Part shown: in pieces, positions 1 to 11,345 of the stretch
Numbering within the stretch: position 1 is the first letter of the stretch
How the letters are laid out: the number at the start of each line of letters is the position of its first letter
Translations under genes and position numbers: made by a program
The notes under the pieces: model-generated
Seen by the model: only the letters and a program-made list of their open reading frames with translations
Told to the model about the DNA's origin: nothing
Database searches by the model: none
Assembly: GCA_963678705.1 (NCBI GenBank)
Contig: OY783219.1
Coordinates: 2,728,001 to 2,792,000, forward strand
Direction of reading: 5' to 3'
Origin: Panorpa germanica
Taxonomy: Eukaryota; Arthropoda; Insecta; Mecoptera; Panorpidae
Length of the DNA stretch: 64,000 nt

Positions 1-12
1 ATACTATTGTAA

Positions 13-125
13 AGTATTTAAATGCATATATACAATCAAATATAACACAATAGAATCTTCTCTTTTGCTATTGTTAAAAATTCAAAAGAGTCACGATACA
101 CGGGTCGTGCTCGTTTTCCTTGAAA
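13..125 (+). repeat. Diverged direct repeat, copy 1
   Basis: This stretch is similar, base for base with gaps, to 1393-1515. Both hold the core GCTATTGTTAAAAATTC followed by AGAGTCACGA, and both lead into a CGTTTTC-rich stretch. Between the two copies, 234-266 and 1199-1231 carry a related motif (TTCGGGTAGATTCGGG type) in inverted orientation. The arrangement looks like debris of one old element of about 1.5 kb, but no clean termini or target duplication are visible, so I do not assign a class. Confidence 0.5.
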
Positions 126-1392
126 ACTTCGTTTCTCGTTTAGTTTGTAATTAGCCGACTCGTGTGCCTTTCCTCGTGTTTTATCTCACTCGCATACACG
201 TTCGATCTTTTACTAACAATATAGTTGTAACACATTCACTTCGGGCAGATTCGGACTAAGGTTCAGTCAATATGTCTCTACATTATTGACAATTCCATGT
301 AATTTTTATATACTACCATCCTTCAAACGCAATGTGTCACTTGAATTCATCCAACAATTCAAGTTGTCAAGGTGTCAATTCAAGTTCCAACAAATGTTGA
401 ATGTCGCATGTTTATGCCGCACCAATATGTAGAAGGCATATTATTTAGCTTGAGAAAAAAAATGAATTCAATTTTTCGTCATCCTAAGACCTGTTTCTCA
501 GTTCATCCTCTTTTTATTTCTTGTCCAAACAAAGGTAAATAATTATTTTACAATGTTTAACGTTGTAATTAATGTTTTTTAAATTTTTTATTAATTAATT
601 TCTTTGCTGCGTTTCCTGCACGTTAAAACAAGATGCTTTTTAATAAGAACACCTCTCTTTCCGTACAAATGTTTGCCCGACCGTTCGACAAAAGCCAATC
701 CGTTTTATTCAAATAATCAAACTGTAAAAATATCATTTTTATAAGTGCGTTTTATGACTGGTTTCAAAAACTTGTTCTTGCATCGAATGCATCACAAGTG
801 CAGAGATGCTGCAGGCTGCAACAAGCTCTACAGGATGAGAGGGATGAAGGGAAGGATTAAATTAATGAACGTGTTCGGTCGCGTGTATCTTCGGGAATAT
901 TCGTTTATCATTGTTCGGTTCCAGTTATACATGACTACAACTAAATGCATTATCTGTTAGGTTTGTTGCACATTGAAAGCGACTGCAAATTCGGACGTAA
1001 CTTCGCGAATAGAACCTTCAAGGCATGCAGACTCCTGTGTCTTTGTATGTGTTGTGTCACAATACATACATACCACGTACTGATGCGACAGTACGTCAAG
1101 TTAAACTTGTGTACTGTAGGGTGTATTGGAGTTGTTTTGCACTAACATAATTTATCACCAGAGCAAATTTTTACTTTAATTTTTATAAGTCGACTGATTG
1201 CAAACCTTAGCCCCGAATCTACCCGAATGAGGACGAAACTATGTTGTTACTGAGAGAACACACACGGTACGAACGAAACTAAACTGGTTTGAAATTGGTT
1301 TTGAGCGACTGTGTTTCTTGGTCGTAGGGCTATTACGTTGCATGCTTTTGATGATGACATCATGAACAGAGATGTGCACAAATACTTTTTAA
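126..1392. other. No gene seen; AT-rich DNA
   Basis: Only short open frames of 60-70 codons occur, with low-complexity or cysteine-scattered translations and no recognisable domain. The only structure is the inverted motif pair at 234-266 and 1199-1231. Confidence 0.6.
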
Positions 1393-1515
1393 AAATATTT
1401 AAATACATACATACATAATAACCTCATAATACGACACAATAAAATCACTTATTATGCTATTGTTAAAAATTCTATAGAGTCACGAAACACGGCTCGACAT
1501 GGCTTTTCGTTTTCG
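1393..1515 (+). repeat. Diverged direct repeat, copy 2
   Basis: This is the partner of 13-125, in the same orientation. It shares the AAATATTTAAATACAT start, the GCTATTGTTAAAAATTC core and the trailing CGTTTTCGTT stretch. It carries no open frame of note. The element class is unknown. Confidence 0.5.
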
Positions 1516-2640
1516 TTGGAAGTTCGACCCGTGTGTAGACGGCCTTACAAGGTTCGGATAGGTAAAACGTAGTAGCGTGAATACGCTTGCAGTGTGCGAA
1601 AGGCCGTCTGAAATTGCAATGTCAGCTAATTATTTATCTATTGGTTTCGTTAATTTTTTAAATTTTCAAAAAAATCTCAATGGTTGTCATAGTAGACCAC
1701 TTCCTCTCGCTTCCACGTATTACTCAATAAAGCCAAAGCGTTTGATTGTGGACGCTCACCTTAACAGCAATGGAATTAATTTTTTAATTGATTTGTGCAA
1801 ATCATACGCAAGTGAATTGTGTTAGGTTTTTCTCGAACCCGCAACCTAAGCGCGTATTCCAACTTATCTAATTTAGCCTAAAACAAACTAATCTTTTTCA
1901 ACAGGTCTGTATCTAACATATTACATACAAGTAACCTGTTTTATTCACTCGAAAATACCTTCCAAGTTAAATTACAAAACATAAAAAAAGCATCCCTACT
2001 GTTTCAAAATATAATCGTGTATATTCGTTATAAATCGTAAAAGCTCGGACACGCTCGTCGCGTACTGACAAAATCCCCACTAAACAAAACTTGTAGTATA
2101 TTTTATAACAGCTCGGGCACGAGCCTGACAGCTTCGTGTTTATCCGTACAACTTCGTTAAATATTTGTCGAATGGTAGGGATGGAGATTTAAAATTCATT
2201 TTCAGTAGTCCATGATTTTCTGACGGGAGAACATGGCCGATCGGTGTCAAAATATAAAATGATCGATGTCTTTTATTAATTGCATATATTATAAATGAAA
2301 ATATATAAAAATGCGGTGTTCTTGAATGGGATTGTGTTTTAAATTACATAATAATTATATAAATGTGCGATACACTGTTATAATTAATTAATAAGTACTT
2401 AATATATTTCCAAATTGACGTTTGGACAATAGTGTGACGTTTAAATAACAAATAAATGTGAATGTCTTTAATATATGTTTTAACTATATGTATACATACA
2501 TTGATATAATAATATTCGAATATAATTAAAGATTTAATTAGCTAGTGACAAGAGTGCAGTGTAATTAGTGTATTTAATTATCATGTGTAAACAGTTTTTA
2601 TCAAAAGGGGCGTTTGCAACAACATAGACAGCTTTAAACA
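1516..2640. other. No gene seen; possible upstream region of a gene
   Basis: This is AT-rich DNA without a convincing frame. If the exon at 2651 is real, this stretch would hold either the intron before it or the promoter. I see no clear TATA/Inr pair, CpG cluster or other promoter signal. Confidence 0.4.
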
Positions 2641-2650
2641 TTTATTTCAG

Positions 2651-2732
2651 CAGATTTCCAGAATGTCATCAAAGGATTTAGTGCTATCAAGAATGTCTGC
2701 CGTGAATTTTATTCAATTTCTGCTGATAACAG
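2651..2732 (+). CDS. Candidate first coding exon, signal-peptide-like N-terminus
   Basis: An acceptor-like AAACATTTATTTCAG ends at 2650 and a donor-like ACAG^GTTAGT follows 2732. Inside, ATG at 2663 opens a frame of 23 codons plus one base. It starts MSSKDLVLSR, has a second Met at residue 11 and ends in a hydrophobic NFIQFLLIT, so initiation at Met11 would give a short, signal-peptide-like start. This is typical of exon 1 or 2 of a secreted or membrane protein whose next exon lies after a long intron. The ratchet-like site at 32201 and the antisense bias of LINE fragments agree with plus-strand transcription. I cannot name the gene. Chance is a real alternative, since one short exon with two weak splice signals is modest evidence. 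Confidence 0.35.
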
Positions 2733-2738
2733 GTTAGT

Positions 2739-3801
2739 TTTAATTTCAATTACCGATTTATCCACCGGTAAACTTTATTTTAAACTCTGAACTCCTGCAG
2801 CACCAATTGTTTTTAAAGTTTTGTGGTTTTTTTACTGCATTTTTTGAACTACCTGTGCTACAGATCCTTCTCTAATTAGTTCCAAAGTTTTGTGAGATGT
2901 TTTTTTTTTATTTACAATGGATTTTAAAACAAAGTTCGCTTTAAACTATTGTAATCCAGTCGGGTTTTTTTGTCGGTGTAATTTTTTATGTGGTTTTTAC
3001 TTACCGACTATGAAACTTCCTTTTTTAAAATTAAATTGTCTGCAAGACACCAGGTTTTCAGTTTATTTTTATATGTGCAGGTGCATTTATAGGGTGTCAG
3101 TTACATTGATCACAAAATAAAACGGCTTTATCCTGTAAAATACAGGAGCAATTATATAAAACTGCATTTATAATTAATAGGTTTCTAATAAGAAAAAGTT
3201 GCCTTCATTTTGCACTGTTTTTTTTGCAGTTTTCAGTTATCTTTTTAATAGAAAGCAAATGTTAAAGTGCACAAATCAGTCAGGTGTGGCTAAATATTTC
3301 CCCTTTTATATTGCTGAAGTATTTCCAGTATTGTATCCAGTTACAATTTACTCTTTTCTCAAGTACATAGAGTAGGCCGCTTCATATGTACATACCCTTC
3401 TCCTCTCCCCCCTTACCTATGGATGACCTACATGGTTCATAAACACAAGATTGCAAGAATCAACTTGCAAATGAATCAAATGTTTTTTTTAAATTAGAAA
3501 CATTATTGCTTGAAAACTATATCCATCCCTTTTCTTCAATAGTCAGTCATGTAAGCGTCCGAATAAAGTGTCTCAAGTTCGTATTTAATTATTAACAATT
3601 TTATAAAATAACACAAACATTAAATTCAATTCTTTACTTTATAAATACTATCGTTGTCTCTTTCTTTGCATGGATAAAAATTAAATGAAAATGGTACTGC
3701 TCTAACACATTGTTACAGTTTCACTTAAAAAAAATAAACATCGCAAAATTAATTATATAACGCGAGTCAGCGGTCATTGATCTCTGTGAGAGTGCTAAAG
3801 G
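2739..3801. other. No gene seen; AT-rich DNA
   Basis: The DNA is T-rich with only accidental short frames. A pyrimidine-rich patch with a run of C lies near 3394-3418. Nothing else stands out. Confidence 0.6.
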
Positions 3802-3909
3802 TATTTATGTGCTGTTGCCATGTTTACATTATAAATAATTAAAAGGAATGTAATGTATTAATGCGCTGTTGCCATATTTAAATTATAAATAATTAAAATG
3901 AATGTAATT
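3802..3909. repeat. 54-bp tandem duplication
   Basis: Two units of 54 bp follow directly on each other. Each holds GCTGTTGCCAT, then an AAATTATAAATAATTAAAA-type stretch, then GAATGTAAT. They differ at a few positions (for example ATGTGC versus ATGCGC). A shorter echo, AATAAATAATTAAAA, follows near 3945. It is non-coding. Confidence 0.75.
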
Positions 3910-3949
3910 CATGACCAGTAACGTCACTAGATATTAATTGTATAATAAA

Positions 3950-5329
3950 TAATTAAAAAATATGCAGATAAGATTTTGTCTTCTTTCTAAGCAACGTTTA
4001 CTTTTTCTTCTGTTCATACAATTACTCTAATTTATACAATAAATGTATTTTTATGCCACCCACATTTCTACTTTTTGCATATTAGGATTAAATACGTCAC
4101 CCCCTATCTCTTACTCTATCTCTCAACCACCCGAGTTGTGGGTTGGACGGCTGCACCCTTCCGAATCTAGATTCCCTTATAATTAAATCATGATCGCTCG
4201 CCGCGCTCTACTACAAACGTAAGCCCACCCTTAACCCTCCTTCCCCTTACCCCGTACCCCCACTTTGGCGATAAATTGAGCGGGTTTATGGTAAAACAGC
4301 TCATTAAAAAAATTAAATAACGTTTTGTGGTGTAGGGTAGTTGCATATTTTTGTAATTAAGTTAGATGTTGACTAAATTAAACTTACTTTAAGACGTTCA
4401 GGTTATAAATAATCTTTGATAGATGTTGCCCATTATAAGGTTTCTTATAACGATCTGCTGTCGTTCTGTACGAAGTTGTATATATCCAGAACCTTTGATA
4501 TTGATAAACATTAAAGTAGAAACTTAAGTGCATTTATTGCCTAAATCTGGAAACGCTAAATCTTTGTCTTCGGGAAAATTTCAACCAACTACTAGCTGCC
4601 CTACTTAGATATTTGTTTTAGATTTTTATCCTTCCTTAATCCTTGATATTCGACCTTTTACAATGACATATATGGCGTTGTTAATATCCTGGATGAGGAC
4701 TTCCAAAGTCCTTGTGCGAGTCCGAGAGTCCTACCCCGTTTTGTTTCAAGAGCGATTGAAATATAACGAACAAGGATACGTCACGATACAAAGAAGGGTG
4801 ACAGGGGGAGAGGGGTAGCAAGAAAAGGGTTGCAATGCTAATAACATTTCGGTTTCGTTTCTGGTTTTGAATCCTAGTTTACACGAATGTCTTCCTTCCG
4901 GTTTAACATATCTATTATTTATTTAAATTAGTTCCAGTATTTTTTGAAGAATACTCATTGCGTGCCGGTTCTAAAATCAATCAGTCCTGTCAGACGTCCT
5001 GTGGGAGAAAGACAAATACAGCACTTTATGAAAACGCTAAGAATTTTGCCTTAAGATTAACGAAAAATCTAACCTAGATATTTTGTTTGGTTTAACTACA
5101 GTTACGTTTGAGTAAAATAAAAATGAGAGTTGAGAAACAGAAATATCAACCAAGGTTTTTAATAAACTACAGTTAACTGATTAATAGTCTATTATCTTTT
5201 TCTGCTTGTAGTTTATTAATTATATTAATTGTGTGCCGTTCGGCTTTACAATCTACAGTATTATATTTCCTAATATATTTCCTAATTAAACTATTTTACA
5301 CTTTTATTACATCCAAAAATGCTTTTTGC
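3950..5329. other. No gene seen; AT-rich DNA with a C-rich island
   Basis: A C-rich island lies at about 4224-4263 (repeated CCCACCC, CCTTCCCC and TACCCC blocks). It is one of many such islands in this window. I see no coding exon, RNA gene or transposon terminus. Confidence 0.55.
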
Positions 5330-5910
5330 TTCTTCTTGTCTAAACTCTATTCCTTCATGTTCCCTACTCCTCCTTCCTCCACCTGCTTCTCCTTACTTCT
5401 TGCCTGTACCTCCGTCACGTACCTCTTGCCTTTACCTCTATCACTATTACAGACATAAAACCTCTGGTTTTGCATCTTTAAACATATTTAACTAGCTTCA
5501 TCCTTCGTCCTTCTAATTATTTCTGCCATCCATCTGTTCCCTTCCTTCTGCTGCCCATCCTGTCCACACAATCATCCCTTATGTGCTCCAGTGTCTACAC
5601 TTTTGCTTTGCAAACACTGCACCTCTTTTCTTCTCCGTCCACCCAGTATCTTCTTTCCATTTTCTTCGTTCCCCAATCTTTTAACCTTCTTCAGGTCACT
5701 CTCATTTCCCGTCATATACTCTGGCATCCCACTTTCCCATAATTTTCTATATTTGGCATTACATCTGCTGCTATCAATTTTGCTCATGCTTTCCTGCTGT
5801 ATCTTTGATTCTTAGCTCATTCTCTACCATTCTTCCTGCCGCCCTCTTTCTCTCCACCTCCTCAGTCGCCATTCCATTCCATTAAAAGTATTCTTTCCTT
5901 CCTTGCTCTT
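5330..5910 (-). mobile_element. LINE 3'-end fragment (antisense)
   Basis: The minus strand reads, across frameshifts, like the C-terminal part of the LINE at 38.9-40.1 kb. It has a GMATEEVERKR block, then VENELRIKDTAGK (compare VEEELRRRDKKIQQQ), then KYRKLWESGMPEYM, then RLGNEENGKK, then a zinc-finger-like VCKAK...DTGAHK (compare VCGAEDETLEHIK). The first part of the element (endonuclease, most of the RT) is absent, so it is a 5'-truncated, decayed copy. The plus strand of the same stretch is CT-rich, which explains several accidental frames there. Confidence 0.75.
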
Positions 5911-7552
5911 CTTTCATATTAATTTATATGATATATCATAGAGTGAACGAAGTACTATATGAGTGAAGAAAAATCGAAGTGTAACATTTTAAACAAGCTC
6001 AAACTATTTCTTTTAGACTTCAGACGGGTGAAACATTTCACCAAATTGTCTTCTGACTTTAACCATTCATTCCCAAACAAAAATTCCGATTAAGGAAGCT
6101 TTACTGTATTTTCTAGCCTTCTTTTATTCCTGACCGATATACTATATATACGTACATTATATGACCCATCACCCATGAACCTTCATTTGGCTTCAAATAC
6201 TCTCTTATAAACGTTCTCTTTCTCTCCCATCACTTTCTCTATTTTATCTCCTTGTTTTTCAAGGACGCTATACCATATAGTTTATTCAATATATATTAAA
6301 TGCCTTGACTCGCAATTTTCATGGGATACAAATGTGGCCTATCAATATTCAATAGTCATTTCTACTTAGACTGTGGACGACGGTAGGCAGCGCCACGATG
6401 TTGCGAGCGGTGAGCGTCGGTACCATACGAATGACTATAATATATCAAGCTAGTTGTACACTCTAAAAAACAACAAAACGTTCCATCAACTTATATTTAA
6501 TCAATTTATTATACGGTAACTTTTGAAAGGCATTGAAAGTAACATGTTTGATGTGTTACATACAGCTTTAGTGCCCTAGTGTTCCTACAGCGCGCCCGCA
6601 TACTAAAGCCAAATGCTCTGAATATGATAAACTTTGAATATGATCCTTCAGTGATTACTTCAGTCTTTTCTTAACATAAACAACTCTGGAATGCGTAAAG
6701 AGCTCCGCATCGGAGACCACTCCACTCTGACTCGTGGATAACCTTGGAAAGGGTTTTGCATATGGTCCAAGGCACTGCCGAATAAATATTTACTTCGGTT
6801 TATAATTTTAGTAAATCCTAATTATTCCTGACACTGGTGACATAAAGGGCACATAATTTGACTCTGTAAATGCACTTTGGTGTCCGTGTCAGTGTTTGCT
6901 GGAGCTGGAGCTGGAATTGGACGTGAATCTGTGCACAAACAGAAAGTGTTATAACACAATTGTAACTTAAAACGTATTTGTAATTGGATCTATAACAATT
7001 TAGTGAAAGAGATACAATCGCATCCATATATACAATAACACACATATATAGAACACATATTATAAAGAGATCACCAAACTATAAAGCTGACGTCTATGTA
7101 TATGTGTGTGTGTCATACACTCAGAAGTGGGCTTAGTGTGAGTGAGAGACGCCCCTCATATTTCTGTACTGTTGTATCGTGTTGTTGTTCCTGTTATCAG
7201 TATGAAGTGTTTCTACTTAGAAGTTGACACCTAAACAGCGATATGTCACGTCATCCGACCCCCTCTCACCCTCCAGCTACGGTTCTCGTGGCAGCACAGG
7301 GGAAGGGAACTTTTTTGTTGTTGTATAGATACTTTTCTTAAAATATTTATTGGAATTTATTGTTTTTTTGGGTTCTAGATGTATTTATCGTAATGGTAAT
7401 CATCGTAGGTGATTCATCGCATAAAATTGAATTGCGAAAAATTGGATATAAATGAATAGAAATTTACTACTTTATTTGCTCTATTTTTTTCAGTATGCAA
7501 AAATTGTAGATAATTGAGTCCTCTATCTGATTGGTATTAACTTTTTTTTACC
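5911..7552. other. No gene seen; AT-rich DNA
   Basis: This holds only short frames. A mildly GC-richer patch at about 6370-6425 carries no recognisable feature, and a purine/pyrimidine-rich patch lies near 7255-7310. I see no transposon terminus. Confidence 0.55.
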
Positions 7553-7555
7553 TTA

Positions 7556-8046
7556 TGCCGATTTCACACTAGAGAGACAGTTTTGAAAACAGTTTTGTTG
7601 CCAAAAAACAGAACAAAAACATGTTTGTTTTGTTTTAAAACAGTTCTGTCTTTAAGACAGTTCAATAAAACACGAACAAAAACTTGTTTTTCTGAACAAA
7701 ATCACCAATGTTCACTCAGTTCTTAAAACATTTTTGTCTTTTGTTGCTGTTTTAGTAAACAAAACACATTCCCATCTGGAGTCAGTAAGATCAAAAGAAA
7801 ACACGTTTGTTGTTTTTTGGTCTGCTTGGTTTGAACACACAGTTTTGCTTTTTGTGAACATTTGCGCTTGTCAGTTGTTGTTTATCATGTCTATAATTTT
7901 TTTGGGACACACAGAAAAACACTAAAGACAAAACCAGTATGTTTTCGAAAAGCAGAACTGTTTTAAAATAAAGCAAAACATGTTTTTGTTTTGTGTTTTG
8001 ACAACAAAACTGTTTTCCAAACTGTCTCTCTGGTATGAAACCGGCA
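7556..8046 (+). mobile_element. PIF/Harbinger-type MITE, copy 1
   Basis: This is a 491-bp non-coding element. Its left end TGCCGATTTCACACTAGAG and right end (reverse complement TGCCGGTTTCATACCAGAG) are imperfect terminal inverted repeats that continue through GAGACAGTTT. TTA stands directly outside on both sides (7553-7555 and 8047-8049). A 3-bp TWA duplication is the hallmark of the PIF/Harbinger superfamily. The interior is rich in AAAACA/TGTTTT words and has no transposase, so it is non-autonomous. The second copy at 33744-34121 is inverted relative to this one. Small frames inside are accidental. Confidence 0.85.
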
Positions 8047-8049
8047 TTA

Positions 8050-8639
8050 CTTACTTAAGATTAATTATTTCATCAATTCAAAGCATGCGATTTTATGTTT
8101 TATATTTCAGTATCTATGGCATAAGGTTCGTAACCCCTGTCCCATATACTTTTCATTGTGCTCTCTCGACCTTTATGGTGAGACAGTTGTCTATTTAATA
8201 CACAACAATAAAACAAAATAATATTAGACAATTATATTATAATGTATCATAGAAATCTTTCGAGTGGGGTTAGTGGGAGAAGTTTTATATGAAGTAGGGA
8301 TATAGTGGTTAAGAGTGGGGGGGAAGGGGATAAGTTAACTTCATTTCTACGGGAAACACATGGTGGTGGCTATAAGGGATTATACGGTATACGTGTGTTA
8401 TATAGTAGAAGTCAAAATGTGGAACGGTGAAAACCAATTGGAGAGATCGAGTTCATTGTATTTATGTGTATTAGATTTTAAGTCATTGCTACTGATTTTA
8501 TATAAAAGGGTGAAATTATAACGTGATATGATACATACTATTGTTTAACAGGGTTGTTAAGGTAATGCCACAGGGTGTTTTAAAATGTTGACTCTACATT
8601 TTATAATTTAAAGTTTATCTTGTCAAGCAGGTATATACA
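8050..8639. other. No gene seen; G-rich patch
   Basis: A G-rich patch (GTGGGGGGGAAGGGG) lies near 8317-8331. CACAGGGTGT near 8570 resembles the start of several insect interspersed repeats, but no second end was found. Confidence 0.45.
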
Positions 8640-9370
8640 GTCAGAAGTCCCAAAAAAAGCGATTTTTAAAAATTTTTCCTGAAAAGACTTTTAAATATAT
8701 TGACGTAAAAATTTGTACACATATTATGACAACTTTTAACTGTATTTTAACATTTTTGTATTTGTCAAAATGATAATTTTAAAGTTGCTATAGCTGAGCT
8801 CCGGGAGGCTCCTCTCAAAAAAGTTATCTTGCGGTGACCACGATATCTCTGGACTGGATCATCTAAAATGAAAAAACTAAACGGATTTCATTAAAGTAAT
8901 GTATAATCTAGTAATTAGTCGAAGGAATAAGTAAAATAATTTTTTTTGACAAAATGGCGGCTTCTTAAAAAATTAATCGATTTTTTACCAAAATTTTGGC
9001 GTTAAATTGTTAATAAAAACAAATATATAATTATCAGTGAGAAAATTTTTGACTAATTACTAAAGAATATACTTAATAAGCTCGTGTTAAAATTTGAGAC
9101 TGATAGGTTCACCCGTTTCCGCGAAATTTTGGTCACCGACTTTAAAAACATAGTTTTCACACATTATATAGAGTAAATAATTTTTTTTCCAACTTACATA
9201 ACTTCGAAAATAGTCGCCGGATTGACTTGAAATTTTCTGTGTGTGTACTTAAATATATCTACATTACGAAAATGAAATAAGAAATAATAGATCTTTTGAA
9301 AATTCTAACTAAATGACATTAATTATATAATAATCATTTATTAATAATTAATTCCAATGGAATATGAATG
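8640..9370. repeat. Probable interspersed repeat, class unknown
   Basis: The sequence has a style repeated elsewhere in the window. ATTGACTTGAAATTTT near 9220 matches the motif ATCGACTTCAAATT near 57238 and its inverse near 54226. TTGCGGTGACCAC followed by a TATCTC/CTGGAT stretch near 8830-8860 resembles 56840-56875. There is no open frame, terminal repeat or target duplication, so the boundaries are approximate and the class is not assigned. Confidence 0.35.
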
Positions 9371-10264
9371 TTTTCACCTATTTGACACCTATGTAACTCT
9401 GTATGATGTCTTCGTTAGACCTGTGTTGAAGTCACAGCGATGTGTTAATCGATCTAAATAGTGCTATCATTAAAATAAATATCTTACGATATTTAAAAAT
9501 CGATTGCAAACTTTTAAACATAATTTTTCTCGTATTTTAAAAATGACATATAGAACATAATTCCTGCATTAGTCCGTGTTCCCTATTTAACATTATTGAC
9601 TTATGATACGTAATTTATGCCATAGGGTGAGGGAGGGGGGCTGCACACCCATCAGCCCCCATTGATATCATGACATTATACAGCTAAAATATTTTTATAT
9701 AAATGGTAACTATATTTTCCAATATACCTTGCAGCAATAAATAAACATAGTGCATGTTCATGCTGAACTGTATTGGGGTAGGAAGAGGAGTGGGTGTTGA
9801 GGGGGAGGGGGGTAATGCATACATTCATGCACTACTACTACGACACTGGTACAGCAGCATCCAACAAACTTTATTCTAACTACGCGAGAGATAAATAAAA
9901 TCTTTTTGATTTATACTTATAAAAGTTTTTTTTTTTTTTTTTTTATTTCCGTGTATTCTTTTGTTATTTTTTTTTTATTTTTACAGTTATATTATTATTT
10001 ATTGGATGGACATTCTTTGTATAAAACTCATCGGTGGATCCATTACTGTGATTAATAATTTTAATCAGTTGTTAGATAATGGAACAGTTTTTAGACTAAA
10101 AGGTTATGTACATACACACACACAAATAAACTCACACACACATAAACACAAAATCACGTTTGCGTTTAACATAATACTTAAAATATATTTGAATATAAAC
10201 TGATATTTGTATAGGTCCTAGGTCTGTTTCGGTCTTATCTTTTTCCCATTTATTTCTTATTGCA
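9371..10264. other. No gene seen; G-rich islands, poly-T and CA-rich stretch
   Basis: G-rich islands lie at 9626-9645 and 9776-9813, the second with four G-runs spaced too unevenly for a canonical quadruplex. A run of about 17 T stands near 9927, and a CA-rich stretch at 10111-10150. The 80-codon frame at 9961 is T-rich low complexity and is not credible as a gene. Confidence 0.5.
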
Positions 10265-10400
10265 TAGTTTTGAAAATTATAAAACTAGCGTTACTTAAAC
10301 CACTGTAATTCGTAAAGTAATGGTTCGAATGTCATGAAATTTGTACACATATTGTTTGAAGGTTGGTACTGTCTAAAAATCTATACGTCATCCTACGAAC
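10265..10400 (-). repeat. Monomer of the 168-bp repeat family (antisense)
   Basis: The minus strand of this segment matches the tandem units at 25.8-26.2 kb. Here the plus strand reads ACTTAAACCACTGTAATTCG, then TCATGAAATTTGTACACATAT, then a CTGTCTAAAAATCTA stretch. A second antisense monomer lies at 17640-17830. It is non-coding. Confidence 0.65.
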
Positions 10401-10879
10401 TTATTGAGTAGTGTGATATTCCATTCTATTTATTATTGTATCAGTAATAAACAAATGATAGTGCTCTCTTCCTTTCTACTCGTTATCGTATGTATTAGAC
10501 CTCGTATTCTTTCTATAGTGGTAGCTCTGGTAACGTTCACATTTCAAAATAAGTAGCTTATAATATATTTATCTATATATAGTAAGTTTACGATGTTATC
10601 TGTGTTATATATACCCAACCCTTAGTTTGAGAGCCAGGTTAACTTACCAGGTACCGTATTCTATATCAAGTACAGGTGTTTAATCGGCGTCTAACTAACA
10701 ACAGCTAAGCTACTGCCATCTGTTCATCTCCAGGATCATAACACTTAATAGACAATCGTACCTGAACAAACAGATAGCACTATATAAACTATACCAGGGG
10801 TGGGTAACGTTTCCACTGTTGTATTGTATTTTATTGCTTCTGCCTTTACCGCCATTTAAATTTTACATTTCATTTACAA
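10400..10879. other. No gene seen
   Basis: Ordinary AT-rich DNA. No frame, repeat terminus or RNA gene is recognisable. Confidence 0.5.
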
Positions 10880-11345
10880 ATTTTTAACATTTTTCAAATT
10901 CTCTTTTTCCTTTTCAACCTATACACCACCTATCTGCTTTCTTCCTTCTCTTGCAAACGTTCCTTACGACTTCCTTTGCTTACAAAGTTTCTCCTTTCCT
11001 TCATAATCCACACTCTTCCTTGCAATAATTCCTTCAAGCTTAATTCACTTTCCATTTTATCCTGACCCTTATACTTAATGTGTTCTTTCCTCTTCCTTCC
11101 CGCATATGCTGCACAATTTCTCTTCTACTGTTCCCCAATACCTAATACCTCCCTCTTAATTCGCCGGCCTGAATCTAGCAATCATTTTCACATTCTTTTC
11201 CCCTTGGTTTTCCAAATACTGTGGCAATCCCTGAGCCAATAACCTTCTGTATCTTGATTGTATCTTCCTTCTTCCTCATCCTGTCCTGCTGTTGAAATCT
11301 CCATCTCTCTTTGTTACCCTTTTCACTATGGAATCACTTTTAATT
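10880..11345 (-). mobile_element. LINE 3'-end fragment (antisense)
   Basis: Read on the minus strand with frameshifts it gives MIARFRP, then GGRYWGTVEEKLCSICGKEEE, then a his-lacking HIK-like end. This matches the LINE tail at 39.83-39.95 kb (TARFRLGNEEKGNRYWEKS, then VCGAEDETLEHIK). The cysteine pair CSIC is retained. It is a heavily decayed 5'-truncated copy. The plus strand is CT-rich. Confidence 0.65.

Noticed and set aside
745-1145. Two overlapping plus-strand frames of 66-71 codons
   Set aside because: Translations are scattered cysteine/methionine-rich strings without domain, signal peptide or splice context; such frames are expected by chance.
5231-5815. Plus-strand serine/leucine/proline-rich frames
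   Set aside because: They are the CT-rich opposite strand of the antisense LINE fragment, whose minus-strand blocks match the LINE at 39.6-39.95 kb.
9776-9813. Canonical G-quadruplex
   Set aside because: The four G-runs have loops of about 13, 6 and 1 bases, so the usual 1-7 base limit is broken.
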